A stretch of 64,000 bases of DNA from Hoeflea sp. GTDB lineage: Bacteria; Pseudomonadota; Alphaproteobacteria; Rhizobiales; Rhizobiaceae. Location: contig JACKJT010000001.1 of NCBI GenBank assembly GCA_020637795.1, positions 1,364,001-1,428,000 of the forward strand, read 5' to 3'. The notes beneath the pieces were generated by a model, which ran no database searches, had not been told where the DNA came from, and was given only the letters and a program-made list of their open reading frames with translations. A program made the translations under genes and the position numbers. This document shows, piece by piece, positions 51,793 through 59,626 of the stretch. Within the stretch, counting starts at the first letter, position 1. Each line of letters opens with the position of its first letter.

Positions 51793-52488
51793 TTAAGCCG
51801 GAAGTTCGGATACGCCGCCATGCTGGGCCGACCATTTGAGCGGCGCGTCGAGAAAGGCTTCCACCGATTTCAGCGTCGCCGGATCGAAAGCCTGCTGCCG
51901 GGTCGCCGCGGCCAGCACATCCCGCCAGGTGGCGAGGTAATGCAGCTCGACATTGCCGTTGGCGAAGCGCTTCCCGGCCTCTTCGAAAATGCCGTAATAG
52001 AACAACGCAATGCCATGATCGACGGTGCAGCCCGCCGCGCGGATGGCGTCGATGAAGGTGAACATCGATCCGCCGGCGGTGGTCAGGTCCTCGATCACCA
52101 GCACCCGCGAACCTTCCAGCAGCTCACCCTCGATCTGGGCGTTGCGGCCGTGGCCCTTGGGCTTCTTGCGCACATAGATCATCGGCAGGCCTAGCCGTTC
52201 GGCGAGAAAGGCGGCAAAGGGGATGCCCGCTGTCTCGCCGCCGGCCACGCAATCGAACTGCTCGAAACCGGCTTCCGACATGATCGTAGCCGCGGCGAAA
52301 TCCATCACGGCGGAGCGGATGCGCGGATAGGAGATCAGCTTGCGGCAATCGATATAGACCGGGCTCATCATTCCGGAGGCAAGCTTGTAGGGCTCGGTGG
52401 CGTTGAAATGCACCGCCTTGATTTCAAGAAGCTGGCTGGCGACAAGTTCGGCGATCTTCGCCTTGTCGGGAAACGTGTTGGAAAACAT
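51793..52488 (-). CDS. pyrE: Orotate phosphoribosyltransferase
   Basis: This 231-residue enzyme joins orotate and PRPP to OMP in pyrimidine synthesis. The PRPP-binding motif is SRVLVIEDLTTAGGSMFTFI (about 123-142). FKLASGMMSPVYIDCRK-type substrate segment, CVAGGETAGIPFAAFLAERL and MIYVRKKPKGHGRNAQIEGEL (flexible loop) are also visible. Length matches alphaproteobacterial PyrE. GGAGG precedes the ATG. It follows pyrC by 92 bases in the same orientation, so two steps of one pathway are adjacent. Confidence 0.96.
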   Translation of the reverse strand: MFSNTFPDKAKIAELVASQLLEIKAVHFNATEPYKLASGMMSPVYIDCRKLISYPRIRSAVMDFAAATIMSEAGFEQFDCVAGGETAGIPFAAFLAERLGLPMIYVRKKPKGHGRNAQIEGELLEGSRVLVIEDLTTAGGSMFTFIDAIRAAGCTVDHGIALFYYGIFEEAGKRFANGNVELHYLATWRDVLAAATRQQAFDPATLKSVEAFLDAPLKWSAQHGGVSELPA

Positions 52489-52580
52489 CGGCGTTGCCTC
52501 CAGGGTCGGGCCCGAACATTCGCTCCGGCAAGGGTTTCGGCGATCCGAATACCAGTTCGGACCAGCGGATTAAAGAGCGC

Positions 52581-53618
52581 TCAGGCAACTTCCCAGTGGA
52601 TGGGCACCAGCGGGTCAAACACCGTCACCGGCCCGTCACCGGTCTCGATCTTGTCAGGCCAGGACACCGGCTGGTCGCGCCGCACCAGCGTCACGGTCTC
52701 GCTGTTGACCGGCAAGCCATACCAGGCCGGACCGTTGCGGCTGGCAAAGCCGGCAAGCTTGTCGAGTGCATTTTCCTCTTCGAAGACATGGGCAAGGCAC
52801 GACAGCGTGTTGATCGAGGTGAAGATACCGGCGCAGCCGCAGGCGCATTCCTTCAACGGATCGACATGCGGGGCGGAATCGGTGCCGAGGAAGAAGCGCT
52901 TGTCGCCGGAGGTCGCGGCCTTGCGCAGCGCCAGCCGGTGGCTCTCGCGCTTGGCGACCGGCAGGCAGTAATAATGCGGTTTGATGCCGCCTGCGAGAAT
53001 GGCGTTGCGGTTGATCATCAGGTGATGGGTGGTGATGCTGCCGGCCAGGTTGGCGTCCGAGCCCATGACATAGTCGATGCCGTTGGATGTGGTGATGTGC
53101 TCAAGCGTGATCCTGAGTTCGGGCAGCTTGCGGCGCAGCGGATCGAGCACGGTTTCAATGAACACGGCCTCGCGGTCAAATATGTCGACCGCCGGATCGG
53201 TGACCTCGCCATGAATGCACAGCGGCATGCCGATCTCGGCCATTTTCTCGAGCACCGGCATGACCTTGGCAAGGTCGCGGACGCCGGAATGGGAGTTGGT
53301 GGTAGCACCCGCGGGATAAAGCTTCACCGCCGTGACCAGACCCGAGGCATGGGCGCTTGCGACATCCGCCGGATCGGTGCCTTCGGTCAGGTAGAGCGTC
53401 ATCAGGGGGGTGAAATCGAGACCCGCGGGTAGTACCGCCATGATGCGGTCGCGGTAGGCTTTCGCGTCAGCGCTGGTGACCACCGGCGGCACCAGGTTGG
53501 GCATGATGATGGCTCGGGCGAAATGCATGGCGCTGTAGGGCAGAACGCCTTCGAGCATGGCGCCATCGCGCAGGTGCAGATGCCAGTCATCTGGCTTCGG
53601 AATGGTAATTTCTTCCAC
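52581..53618 (-). CDS. pyrC: Dihydroorotase (class II, E. coli PyrC type)
   Basis: A 345-residue amidohydrolase that cyclises carbamoyl aspartate to dihydroorotate. The metal-binding HxH is in PDDWHLHLRDGAML near residue 15. Further His ligands are in MPLCIHGEVTD and LEHITTSNG, the Asp in FFLGTDSAPH. Length matches E. coli PyrC (348). The start is the GTG at 53618, preceded by AGGGAGAAG; the next upstream in-frame start at 53693 adds residues not typical of the family. Divergent from the SDR gene across 123 bases. Confidence 0.95.
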   Translation of the reverse strand: MEEITIPKPDDWHLHLRDGAMLEGVLPYSAMHFARAIIMPNLVPPVVTSADAKAYRDRIMAVLPAGLDFTPLMTLYLTEGTDPADVASAHASGLVTAVKLYPAGATTNSHSGVRDLAKVMPVLEKMAEIGMPLCIHGEVTDPAVDIFDREAVFIETVLDPLRRKLPELRITLEHITTSNGIDYVMGSDANLAGSITTHHLMINRNAILAGGIKPHYYCLPVAKRESHRLALRKAATSGDKRFFLGTDSAPHVDPLKECACGCAGIFTSINTLSCLAHVFEEENALDKLAGFASRNGPAWYGLPVNSETVTLVRRDQPVSWPDKIETGDGPVTVFDPLVPIHWEVA

Positions 53619-53741
53619 GCTCGGCTTCTCCCTGAATTGTGCGGCCCTATCTGCCCGGGTGCCGGGGTTGACCTTTTCGGTCTCGGGCGGCAACTGATAG
53701 GCAAGCCTTTAGCAGGCAACAGGCAAACAGGGAAAGACTTG

Positions 53742-54530
53742 ATGGATCTGGGATTGACAGGAAAACGCGCGCTCGTGCTGGCGTCATCGCGCGGACTGGG
53801 GCTTGGCATCGCGGAAGCGATCGCCGCAGAGGGCGCCGATGTGCTGATCACCGGCCGTGATGGCGCGCGGCTCGAAGCGGCCGTCGCGGCGATCAATGCA
53901 CGTGGCGCCGGCAAGGCGCGGTTCGTGGTGACGGACCTTGCTGACAAGGCCACTCCGGCCCTGCTCGAAGAAACCGTCAAACGCGAGTTCGGCGGCCTCG
54001 ACATCCTGGCCAACAACACCGGCGGCCCGCCGCCCGGCCTGATGAGCGAGGCCGATCTGTCGGTGGTTCATCGCCAGTTCGAGATCATGGTGCTGAGCGT
54101 GATGGACATCACCGCACGGCTGCTTCCCGGCATGCGGGCGCAGGGCTGGGGCCGGGTGCTGACGGTGGCCTCCTCCGGGGTGATCCAGCCGATCCCCAAT
54201 CTCGGCCTGTCGAATGCGCTCCGCGCAACGCTGGTCGGCTGGTCGAAATCGATGGCCAACGAGACCGCCGGCGACGGCATCACCTTCAACATGCTGCTGC
54301 CGGGCCGGATCGACACCGACAGGCTGAAGGAGCTCGACACCGCCAACGCCAAGCGCGCGGGCAAGGATGTGGCCGAGGTGGCGAAAGCCGCGCAGGCACA
54401 GATCCCGGTCGGACGCTACGGCGCGGTCGAGGAATTTGCCGCGACCGCTGCGTTCCTGGTCAGCGCGCGGGCGAGCTACATTAACGGCTCGATGATACGT
54501 TGCGACGGCGGTGCGATCAAGTCCGTCTGA
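53742..54530 (+). CDS. Short-chain dehydrogenase/reductase family oxidoreductase
   Basis: A 262-residue Rossmann enzyme. The cofactor loop ASSRGLGLGIAEAIAAEG (about 14-31) is of the TGxxxGxG type with Ser for Gly, and ITGRDGARLE suggests NADP preference. NNTGGPPPG replaces the usual NNAG, and VASSGVIQPIPNLGLSNALRATLVGWSKSMA holds the catalytic Ser. Where most SDRs have YxxxK, the visible segment reads LSNALRA, so the classical catalytic Tyr is not obvious; this subgroup (annotated as SDR or 3-oxoacyl-ACP reductase-like) may be atypical. AGGGAAAG precedes the ATG. Substrate unknown. Confidence 0.88.
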   Translation: MDLGLTGKRALVLASSRGLGLGIAEAIAAEGADVLITGRDGARLEAAVAAINARGAGKARFVVTDLADKATPALLEETVKREFGGLDILANNTGGPPPGLMSEADLSVVHRQFEIMVLSVMDITARLLPGMRAQGWGRVLTVASSGVIQPIPNLGLSNALRATLVGWSKSMANETAGDGITFNMLLPGRIDTDRLKELDTANAKRAGKDVAEVAKAAQAQIPVGRYGAVEEFAATAAFLVSARASYINGSMIRCDGGAIKSV

Positions 54531-54540
54531 CGCACAATAC

Positions 54541-54565
54541 GAGCCGGGTCTTCGCGGCCCGGCTC
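54541..54565. terminator. Hairpin between convergent SDR and transaminase genes
   Basis: GAGCCGGG (54541-54548) and CCCGGCTC (54558-54565) form an 8-base stem with a 9-base loop in the 39-base gap between the two convergent stops. No T run follows, so efficiency is uncertain. Confidence 0.55.
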
Positions 54566-54569
54566 GGCT

Positions 54570-55424
54570 TCACAGGGCGCGGCTGAGGCTTTCCTCGATG
54601 TAGGTCTTGCGCAGGCCAAGCGTTGCCGGACCGGGCTTGCCGCCCGAGAGTTCGACGCCGTCGATCGAGATCACCGGACCGACGAAGACGGAAGCCGAGG
54701 TGATGAAGGCCTCGGCGGCGTTCTTAGCTTCCTCGATGGTGAATGTACGCTCTTCGATCCTGGTGCCGTTGGCTTGCGAATAGGCGATCAGGGCGGCGCG
54801 GGTGATGCCCGGCAGGATCGAATGCGACAGCGGCCGGGTGACGATCGCGCCCTCCCTGGTGACGATGAAGGCGTTGTTCGAGGTGCCTTCTGTGACGACG
54901 CCGTCGCGCACCATCCAGGCATCATCGGCGCCACGCGCCTTGGCTTCCATCTTGCCGAGTGAGGGATAGAGCAGCTGAACTGTCTTGATGTCGCAGCGGC
55001 CCCAGCGCAGATCCGGGATCGAGACGATCTTCAGGCCGTTCTTCGCCACCGCCGTGTCGATCAGCGGACGGCTCTGGGTGAACAGCACCAGCGTCGGCGT
55101 CAGTTTCTCGGTGTCGAACAGGAAATCCCGGTCGATGGCGCCACGAGTCATCTGCAAATAGACCACGCCTTCCTCGACGCCATTGCGGCTGACCAGTTCG
55201 CGGTGGATTGCCAGCAGCTCGTCGTCATTGACCGTGAAGCGCATGCCGAGTTCGCCGGCCGAGCGGTGCAGCCGCGCCATGTGGGCCGGGAAATCGATCA
55301 GCTTGCCGCCAAGCACGGAGGCAACCTCATAGATGCCGTCGCCGAACAGGAAACCGCGATCAAACACCGAGACCTTGGCCTCGTTTTCCGGCACATAGCT
55401 TCCGTTGACATAGACAGTGCGCAT
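54570..55424 (-). CDS. dat: Class IV PLP aminotransferase, D-amino-acid transaminase type
   Basis: A 284-residue fold-type IV transaminase. It shows VYVNGSYVPENEAKVSVFDRGFLFGDGIYEV, then IKTVQLLYPSLGKMEAKARGADDAWMV with the PLP Lys in the LGKMEAK region (about 145), and VTEGTSNNAFIVTREG. D-amino-acid transaminases of this length make D-alanine and D-glutamate for peptidoglycan. Branched-chain aminotransferase and 4-amino-4-deoxychorismate lyase share the fold, but the FDRGFLFGDGIYE start and DAWMV...GTSNNAF pattern fit the D-enzyme best. AAGGAG precedes the ATG. Confidence 0.9.
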   Translation of the reverse strand: MRTVYVNGSYVPENEAKVSVFDRGFLFGDGIYEVASVLGGKLIDFPAHMARLHRSAGELGMRFTVNDDELLAIHRELVSRNGVEEGVVYLQMTRGAIDRDFLFDTEKLTPTLVLFTQSRPLIDTAVAKNGLKIVSIPDLRWGRCDIKTVQLLYPSLGKMEAKARGADDAWMVRDGVVTEGTSNNAFIVTREGAIVTRPLSHSILPGITRAALIAYSQANGTRIEERTFTIEEAKNAAEAFITSASVFVGPVISIDGVELSGGKPGPATLGLRKTYIEESLSRAL

Positions 55425-55591
55425 GGCGGTCTCCTTGTTCGCGACTGTTTTTTCTCATGCCAGAGAATCAGCCGGGCCGCCAAGGTGTTTTTTAGCCGCC
55501 GATCGCCGCGGCGGAACAGCCCTGTACAGGAACGGGGCAAATACCTCTTGTAATCAGACAGCCGCGTGTCTGTTCAGCCAGAAGCGATTGC

Positions 55592-55616
55592 AGTCAGGCG
55601 TTCGGCTCGCCTGACT
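55592..55616 (-). terminator. Hairpin ending the deoxysugar cassette
   Basis: AGTCAGGCG (55592-55600) and CGCCTGACT (55608-55616) form a perfect 9-base stem with a 7-base loop, about 55 bases beyond the methyltransferase stop. No T run follows on the minus strand. The hairpin also contains the stop codon of the out-of-frame tail described in the findings. Confidence 0.55.
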
Positions 55617-55670
55617 TAACGGTCGAGGACTTGGTCTTCTTGTCGTTGATCTCGATCTCGATCGTCTCGC

Positions 55671-56903
55671 CTAGCTTCGGATCCGCAGTTTCGGGATTGC
55701 GGTCACGAACTGTCCACCCCAATCGCTGATAAAGGTAAGCTGGGTCCTGATTTCGGTCTCGATATTCCATGGCAGAATTACCACCCTGTGTGGTTGGTCG
55801 GAGATAAGCCGTTCCTCGCCGACGATCGGAATGTGCGAGCCGGGCATGTAGCGCCCCTGCTTGGCCCGGTTCCGATCGACAACGAAGGCGATGTCGCCGG
55901 CATCCGCGCCGGCGAAATTGAGAAGCGTGTTGCCCTTGGCGGCAGCGCCATAGGCAGCCACTTTCAGGCCCGTGGCGCGAGCCTCATCGAGGAAGGCGCG
56001 GAATTCATCGCGTGCCGCCTCGGCGGTCACCTGAAAGCCGGTATAGAATGCCTCGCTGTTCATTCCGGCGCGCCGCTCGGTCTCGAGCATGGCTTCGACC
56101 GCCGGGGTCACCTGGTGCGCGCGGTGATCGCGGCGGCAGGCGAAGACCCTGAGGCTGCCGCCATGGTGCGGCGTGGTTTCGACATCGAACACGGTCAAAC
56201 CGTTGGCGCTGAAGATCCGCTCTACGGCCAGCAGCGAGAGGTAGGAGTAATGCTCGTGGTAGGCGGTGTCGAACTGGTTGCCGCGCACCATCTCGTAGAG
56301 ATGCGGAAACTCGAAGGTGGCGACACCCGAGGGCTTGAGAAGGGTGGCGAAGCCGGCAACGAAATCGTTGATGTCGGGAACATGGGCCAGTACGTTGTTG
56401 GCGGCGATGAGATCGGCCTGCCGGCCCTGCGACGCCAGTCTGGCGGCGAGTTCCTGCCCGAAGAATTCCTCGACGATCTCGATGCCCTTCGCACGAGCCG
56501 CTTCGGCGGTGCTGCGCGTCGGCTCGATGCCGTAGCAGGGAATGCCAAGCTCGCGTGCGTATTGTAGCAGATAGCCGTCATTGGCGGCAACCTCGGCGAT
56601 CAGGCTGTCCGGACCGAGACCGAACCGGTCGCGCATCGCGCCGACATAGGCCCTGGCGTGATCGAGCCAGGTTCTGGAGAAGGATGAGAAATAGGCATAA
56701 TCGCCGGAAAAGAATTCCTCCCGGTCGGCAAAATCCTCGGTCTGGGTCAGCCAGCACTCGGTGCAGGTGCGAATGACCAGCGGATAGCGCTTTTCCGGCA
56801 GGTCCAGATCGGCTTCGTCGAGATAGGAATTGGACGGCGGCGCCTCGCCCAGATCCAGGAACGGAATGAAATCGCCGCCGCCGCAATGTCTGCAGCGCAT
56901 CAT
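55671..56903 (-). CDS. Sugar C-methyltransferase (TylC3/TcaB9-like SAM enzyme)
   Basis: A 410-residue methyltransferase in three parts. A zinc-binding head has CRHCGGGDFIPFLDLGEAPPSN and, further on, TCTECWLTQTEDF. The SAM domain shows IAEVAANDGYLLQYARELG near residues 100-118 and the catalytic-type segment YHEHYSYLSLLAVE near 215-228. A C-terminal domain follows with YGAAAKGNTLLNFAG and VVILPWNIETEI. This architecture is that of enzymes adding a methyl to C-3 of NDP-4-keto-6-deoxy sugars. It overlaps the epimerase gene by 4 bases (ATGA). It is last in the four-gene sugar cassette. Target carbon and final sugar are inferred from the family. Confidence 0.9.
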   Translation of the reverse strand: MMRCRHCGGGDFIPFLDLGEAPPSNSYLDEADLDLPEKRYPLVIRTCTECWLTQTEDFADREEFFSGDYAYFSSFSRTWLDHARAYVGAMRDRFGLGPDSLIAEVAANDGYLLQYARELGIPCYGIEPTRSTAEAARAKGIEIVEEFFGQELAARLASQGRQADLIAANNVLAHVPDINDFVAGFATLLKPSGVATFEFPHLYEMVRGNQFDTAYHEHYSYLSLLAVERIFSANGLTVFDVETTPHHGGSLRVFACRRDHRAHQVTPAVEAMLETERRAGMNSEAFYTGFQVTAEAARDEFRAFLDEARATGLKVAAYGAAAKGNTLLNFAGADAGDIAFVVDRNRAKQGRYMPGSHIPIVGEERLISDQPHRVVILPWNIETEIRTQLTFISDWGGQFVTAIPKLRIRS

Positions 56904-57478
56904 GAGAGCAGCCCCGTTGCGTCGATCAGGGGATGGGCGGAATCGCGGGCGGACAGCCCGGTGACCGGCAGGGGCCAGTCGATGCCGAGCGCCGGGTCGT
57001 CGTGACGCAAGCCGGCTTCGTGTTCCGGGTTGTAGGCGACGGAATGGATGTAGATGAGTTCGGCGTCATCGGTGAGCGCCTGGAACCCGTGCGCGAAGCC
57101 TTCCGGAACATAGATCGCCGTGCCCGCCTCCGCAGACAGCTCGACGCCGACATGCGCAAAGCGGGAGGGGCTGTCATCGCGAACATCGACGGCGACATCG
57201 TGAACGGCGCCACGGATGCAGACGACCAGCTTGGCCTCGGCATGGGGCGGGCGCTGATAATGCATGCCGCGCAAGGTGCCGGCCTTTTTCGTGCGGCTAT
57301 GATTGATCTGGGCAACAGGGCCGGGCCAGCCGATCCCGGAGAGCGCCTCGGCGCAGAAGATGCGGGCAAAGGCGCCGCGCTCGTCGGCAAAGGGTTTGCG
57401 CCGCACCAGCACCGGGCCATCCTTCCGGTCCGGCATCAGCGGCGTCAGTCCGAAGGGGGAAGCACTCACCGGACGCAT
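56900..57478 (-). CDS. RmlC-like NDP-4-keto-6-deoxysugar 3,5-epimerase
   Basis: A 192-residue cupin epimerase. RRKPFADERGAFARIFCAEAL opens the jelly roll, AQINHSRTKKAGTLRGMHYQ carries the catalytic His (near residue 75) and substrate-binding Arg, and AIYVPEGFAHGFQAL follows. It inverts C-3 and/or C-5 of a 4-keto-6-deoxyhexose. In this cassette the substrate should be CDP-linked rather than dTDP-linked. The ATG at 57478 overlaps the end of the dehydratase gene by 13 bases; a GTG at 57469 is an alternative. Whether one or both carbons are epimerised cannot be read. Confidence 0.88.
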   Translation of the reverse strand: MRPVSASPFGLTPLMPDRKDGPVLVRRKPFADERGAFARIFCAEALSGIGWPGPVAQINHSRTKKAGTLRGMHYQRPPHAEAKLVVCIRGAVHDVAVDVRDDSPSRFAHVGVELSAEAGTAIYVPEGFAHGFQALTDDAELIYIHSVAYNPEHEAGLRHDDPALGIDWPLPVTGLSARDSAHPLIDATGLLS

Positions 57479-58566
57479 GCCATCGATGCGCGCCTGACGG
57501 CATCGAGATAGGCGCAGCAATCAGCCTCGCACAATTCGCGCGCCCGGCGGCCGGAAAGAAAATCGCGATACCACTGCGCGGTCAGCGCAACGGTTTGGTC
57601 CAACCCCCAAAGACCGGATATTCCGAGATCTGTTTCGGCCAGGGTGGGATCGAGCGCCAGGGCATGTGCCTCCGCCGGGCCTTCCGGCGTGTCGGCGAAA
57701 TCCGTCCGCACGTCGCCGAACTCGCTTGCCGCCAGCGACAGCACCTTGCGGACGGTCGCACTCTCGCTGCGCGGCCCGAAATTGTAGGCCGGCGCCACAT
57801 CCGCGCCGGAGGCCAGCTTCTCGGCCAGAACAAGATATCCGCGCAGCGGCTCGAGCACATGTTGCCAGGGCCGCGTGGCTTCCGGACGCCGGACCTTGAG
57901 CGTCTCGCCCGACGACCAGGCCCGGACCGCGTCGGGCACAAGGCGGTCTTCGGCCCAGTCTCCACCGCCGATCACGTTGCCGGCGCGCGCCGTTGCGATG
58001 CCGCATCCCTCGGCCGCAAAACGGCTGCGCCATCCGTCGACCACCATTTCACAAGCCGCCTTGCTGGCGGAATAGGGATCGTGACCGCCGAGCGGATCGG
58101 TCTCGACGAAGGCCCGGCCATCATCGGAGTTCCGGTAGACCTTGTCGGTGGTGGTGACGACAATGGCGAGTGCGGTGTTCACCTGCGCCAGCGCCTGCAA
58201 CAGATTGTTGGTGCCGTGCACGTTGGTGGCGAAGGTGCCATGCGGGTCGCTGTATCCGCGGCGCACCAGCGACTGGGCGGCGAGATGGAAGACGACCTCC
58301 GGCCGCGCCCGTGCAACGAGGTTTTCGACCTCGTCGCGATTGCGGATATCGACGGTTTCGCTTGCCAGCCGTTCGGGCGCATGCAGGTGCGAAAAAAGTG
58401 CTTCGGGCTGTTCCGGCGCCAGCGAGCAGCCGGTGACCCTTGCCCCCATGGCCTCGAGCCAGAACAGCATCCAGGCGCCCTTGAAACCGGTGTGACCGGT
58501 CAGCAGCACCCGGCGTCCGCGCCAGAAATCGCGATTGGGCAGGCCCTTGATCACCAGCTTTTCCAC
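57466..58566 (-). CDS. rfbG: CDP-glucose 4,6-dehydratase
   Basis: A 366-residue extended SDR that converts CDP-glucose to CDP-4-keto-6-deoxyglucose. The cofactor loop is LLTGHTGFKGAWMLFWLEAMG (about 21-41), followed by FHLAAQSLVRRGYSDPHGTFATNVHGT, VVTTTDKVYRN and the catalytic HDPYSASKAACEMVV (Tyr and Lys of YxxxK). VIGGGDWAEDRLVPD is the substrate loop typical of RfbG. It overlaps the cytidylyltransferase gene by 16 bases and the epimerase gene by 13, indicating a single tightly coupled transcript. Confidence 0.95.
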   Translation of the reverse strand: MEKLVIKGLPNRDFWRGRRVLLTGHTGFKGAWMLFWLEAMGARVTGCSLAPEQPEALFSHLHAPERLASETVDIRNRDEVENLVARARPEVVFHLAAQSLVRRGYSDPHGTFATNVHGTNNLLQALAQVNTALAIVVTTTDKVYRNSDDGRAFVETDPLGGHDPYSASKAACEMVVDGWRSRFAAEGCGIATARAGNVIGGGDWAEDRLVPDAVRAWSSGETLKVRRPEATRPWQHVLEPLRGYLVLAEKLASGADVAPAYNFGPRSESATVRKVLSLAASEFGDVRTDFADTPEGPAEAHALALDPTLAETDLGISGLWGLDQTVALTAQWYRDFLSGRRARELCEADCCAYLDAVRRASMACVR

Positions 58567-59321
58567 GGCGCGCTCCCTTCCGTCCAGAGCGCCTCGAGCA
58601 TGATCTTGTCCCGCAAAGTGTCCATCGGCCGCCAGAAACCGCTGTGAAAGAATGCCCGCAACTCGCCGGCCTCTGCCAAGCCGGTCAGCGGCGCGCCCTC
58701 GAAACTGGTCTGATCGTTCTCGATCCGGTCAAGCACCGGGTTGGCCAGAACGAAGAACCCCCCATTGATGAACCCGCCCTCACCTTCCGGTTTTTCAATG
58801 AACCCCTGGACCTTGTCGCCATCGAGCTTGAGCGCACCGAAGCGTGCGGGCGGGCGCACGGCGGTGACAGTGGCGAGCCGACCATGGGATTTATGGAAGT
58901 CGATGGTGGCCGAAATGTCGACGTCCGACAGCCCGTCGCCATAGGTGAAGCAGAAGCTTTCTTCACCCTCGAGATAGGGCGCCACCCGTTTCAGACGGCC
59001 GCCGGTCAAGGTGTTCTCGCCGGTATCGACGAGGGTGACCCGCCAGTCCTCTGCGCTCTGGCGGTGGAAATGCACCGTGTTGTCGGACATGTCGAACGAC
59101 AGGTCCGACATGTGCAGCGCGTAATTGGCGAAATATTCCTTGATCACGTAGCCGCGAAAACCGCAGCAGATGATGAAGTCGCGCAGGCCGTGCGTGTGGT
59201 AGAGCTTCATGATGTGCCAGAGAATCGGCCGGCCGCCGATTTCCACCATGGGCTTGGGCCGCAGATGGGTTTCCTCCGAGAGCCGCGAACCCAGGCCACC
59301 GGCCAGAATCACAACCTTCAT
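58551..59321 (-). CDS. rfbF: Glucose-1-phosphate cytidylyltransferase
   Basis: A 256-residue nucleotidyltransferase making CDP-glucose from CTP and glucose-1-phosphate. The N-terminal loop LAGGLGSRLSEETHLRPKPMVEIGGRPILWHIMK is the RfbF signature, with the catalytic Lys in RPKPM. FTYGDGLSDVDI binds metal, FIEKPEGEGGFINGGFFVL contacts the sugar, and FWRPMDTLRDKIML closes it. Length matches the family. First gene of the cassette, whose promoter should lie in the 305-base gap upstream. Confidence 0.96.
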   Translation of the reverse strand: MKVVILAGGLGSRLSEETHLRPKPMVEIGGRPILWHIMKLYHTHGLRDFIICCGFRGYVIKEYFANYALHMSDLSFDMSDNTVHFHRQSAEDWRVTLVDTGENTLTGGRLKRVAPYLEGEESFCFTYGDGLSDVDISATIDFHKSHGRLATVTAVRPPARFGALKLDGDKVQGFIEKPEGEGGFINGGFFVLANPVLDRIENDQTSFEGAPLTGLAEAGELRAFFHSGFWRPMDTLRDKIMLEALWTEGSAPWKSW

Positions 59322-59626
59322 GACGCACCCCCCGGGCTCGTCCGGCGACAGCCGAAGGTATCCGCCGGCCCGGTTGGCAGGCAGATGTTTTCAGGCCTCG
59401 TTGTTGCCCCATGTTTCATGGTGCCCGATATTCCCCTGACAATCAGCTTCCGAAAGCTAGAGCCACAAGCTTTCCCGAGGCTGTCGCGAGACCGAACGGA
59501 AGGAACGGGTTAAGCTGACGACAAGCATTGTTCCGGGGACAGGGCTTGCCTATAAGTGAACGGTGATGCTTGCGCGCTGCGCATGCGACAGCCCAACCGC
59601 CACGACCGGCGCAGCACGAGGACGAC
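59322..59626. promoter_or_regulatory. Divergent gap between the sugar cassette and the HerA-like ATPase gene
   Basis: About 305 bases holding the promoters of two divergent transcripts. I saw no clear -35/-10 pair, repeat or conserved operator. Short frames across it look non-coding. Confidence 0.3.
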
